DNA from: Massilia sp.
GTDB lineage: Bacteria > Pseudomonadota > Gammaproteobacteria > Burkholderiales > Burkholderiaceae_D
NCBI GenBank assembly: GCA_003520365.1
Contig: DOUW01000522.1
Location: 1,732 to 7,148, forward strand
Direction: 5' to 3'
DNA: 5,417 bases
Each line of letters opens with the position of its first letter. Within the stretch, counting starts at the first letter, position 1. Below are positions 4,960 to 5,417 of the stretch, piece after piece. The notes under the pieces were generated by a model. The model did no database searches. It was not told where the DNA came from and saw nothing but the letters and a program-made list of their open reading frames with translations. The position numbers and the translations under genes were made by a program.

Positions 4960-4977
4960 CGCTTTCGGATGAAAGCG
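4960..4977 (-). other. hairpin in the leader of the DUF6139-like gene
   Basis: CGCTTTC (4960-4966) and GAAAGCG (4971-4977) form a perfect 7-bp stem with a 4-base loop. On the minus strand it is followed by AGCTTTTGA and lies 25 bp before the start codon. It could be a weak terminator for the upstream membrane protein gene or a 5' leader structure that stabilises or regulates the DUF6139-like mRNA. Confidence 0.4.
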
Positions 4978-5058
4978 GTCGACTCCACAGTAGGCGATCG
5001 CGCCCTGCGCGTCTGTTAATTGCCCCACACTCTGCCGGGAGCGGGTCGGGATAGGCGC

Positions 5059-5259
5059 TTACCGCCCCGATGACAGGCCCAGCACCCGCGCCGGCAGCAT
5101 CACCACGGCGCGCAGCAGCTCGAACACGGCCTCGACGCCGATGCCCAGCAGGCGAAACGGGAGCAGCAGCAGCCAGACCAGCGGATAGGCCACCAGGGCC
5201 AGCAAGGCCAGCGGCCAGCAGACGAACAGCAACAGCAGCCACAACAGGAAGCCCAACAT
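5059..5259 (-). CDS. small hydrophobic membrane protein
   Basis: This 66-residue protein begins MLGFLLWLLLLFVCWPLALL. Residues of about 2-35 are almost entirely hydrophobic, enough for one long or two short membrane helices broken at Pro17 and Pro26. The remainder (FRLLGIGVEAVFELLRAVVM) looks amphipathic with sparse Arg and Glu, and the tail LSSGR is polar. It resembles unnamed inner-membrane proteins of Burkholderiales and Xanthomonadales, but I cannot assign a function. The start at 5259 is favoured by AAGGGGG about five bases upstream. A longer frame from 5319 would add 20 residues and begin inside the candidate promoter. The gene seems to stand alone, with a 125-bp gap to the next gene in the same direction. 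Confidence 0.7.
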   Translation of the reverse strand: MLGFLLWLLLLFVCWPLALLALVAYPLVWLLLLPFRLLGIGVEAVFELLRAVVMLPARVLGLSSGR

Positions 5260-5289
5260 CGTATCCCCCTTCAGCTTATCGATGGCCGC

Positions 5290-5319
5290 AGTGTAGGCAG
5301 GCCGCCGGGCTGCGCGCAA
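5290..5319 (-). promoter_or_regulatory. candidate promoter of the small membrane protein gene
   Basis: On the minus strand TTGCGC (5314-5319) and TACACT (5290-5295) are separated by 18 bp. The -10 matches four of six consensus bases and the -35 three of six. Transcription would start near 5283, with a leader of about 24 bases. Confidence 0.4.
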
Positions 5320-5417
5320 CGCGGCTGCGACGAATGGTGCCTTGGCCGGGCCAGGCTGCCGATTCCGGCGACGGACGGCGCAGCGGTGGGCGGCGAAACG
5401 CGGCGCTCCCCTGCCCT

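Noticed and set aside
5320..5417. Partial gene starting at an ATG near 5335 on the plus strand
   Set aside because: The frame stays open to the window end but is only about 28 codons, with no clear ribosome binding site and a Gly/Arg-rich composition. It cannot be supported.

Overview
The window is high-G+C DNA with compact, mostly single-gene units. Its protein families (an LpxO-type lipid A hydroxylase, a short DUF6139-like protein, an FNR-boxed universal stress protein) fit a betaproteobacterium of the Burkholderiales. I would guess Oxalobacteraceae (Massilia/Duganella/Telluria-like). That placement is inferred from protein character, not from a database search.

Left part (1-2140), plus strand. 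After a non-coding leader (1-336) that holds a strong hairpin and an imperfect inverted repeat, there is a membrane acyltransferase of the acyltransferase-3 family (337-1530). It ends at a perfect 11-bp terminator-like stem. Three bases beyond that stem is a near-consensus FNR/Anr box (TTGAC-N4-ATCAA, 1577-1590), which very probably drives the single-domain universal stress protein gene (1683-2120). A hairpin directly after the stop closes that unit.

Middle part (2121-3600). A 333-bp intergenic stretch changes abruptly from G+C-rich to strongly T-rich. It leads into a divergent tyrosine recombinase (2454-3479). The recombinase is flanked by copies of the 9-mer GTTAGTTAC in direct orientation: one just upstream of its start codon, and two longer related units of about 31-32 bp (3498-3529 and 3536-3566) just after its stop. 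The downstream pair abuts the terminator of the convergent lpxO gene. This looks like a one-gene recombinase cassette or a recombinase with its own site array, and it is the most interesting part of the window.

Right part (3569-5417), minus strand. lpxO (3616-4515) has an intrinsic terminator with a T7 tract and a plausible extended -10 promoter. Upstream of it are two small genes read the same way: a 74-residue DUF6139-like protein (4710-4934) and a 66-residue hydrophobic membrane protein (5059-5259) with its own candidate promoter. Nothing coding can be supported in 5320-5417.

Functionally the genes do not form one pathway. The acyltransferase and LpxO both concern acyl modification of envelope or glycan molecules, the Usp is a probable low-oxygen response gene, and the recombinase region looks like an insertion between the usp unit and the lpxO unit.
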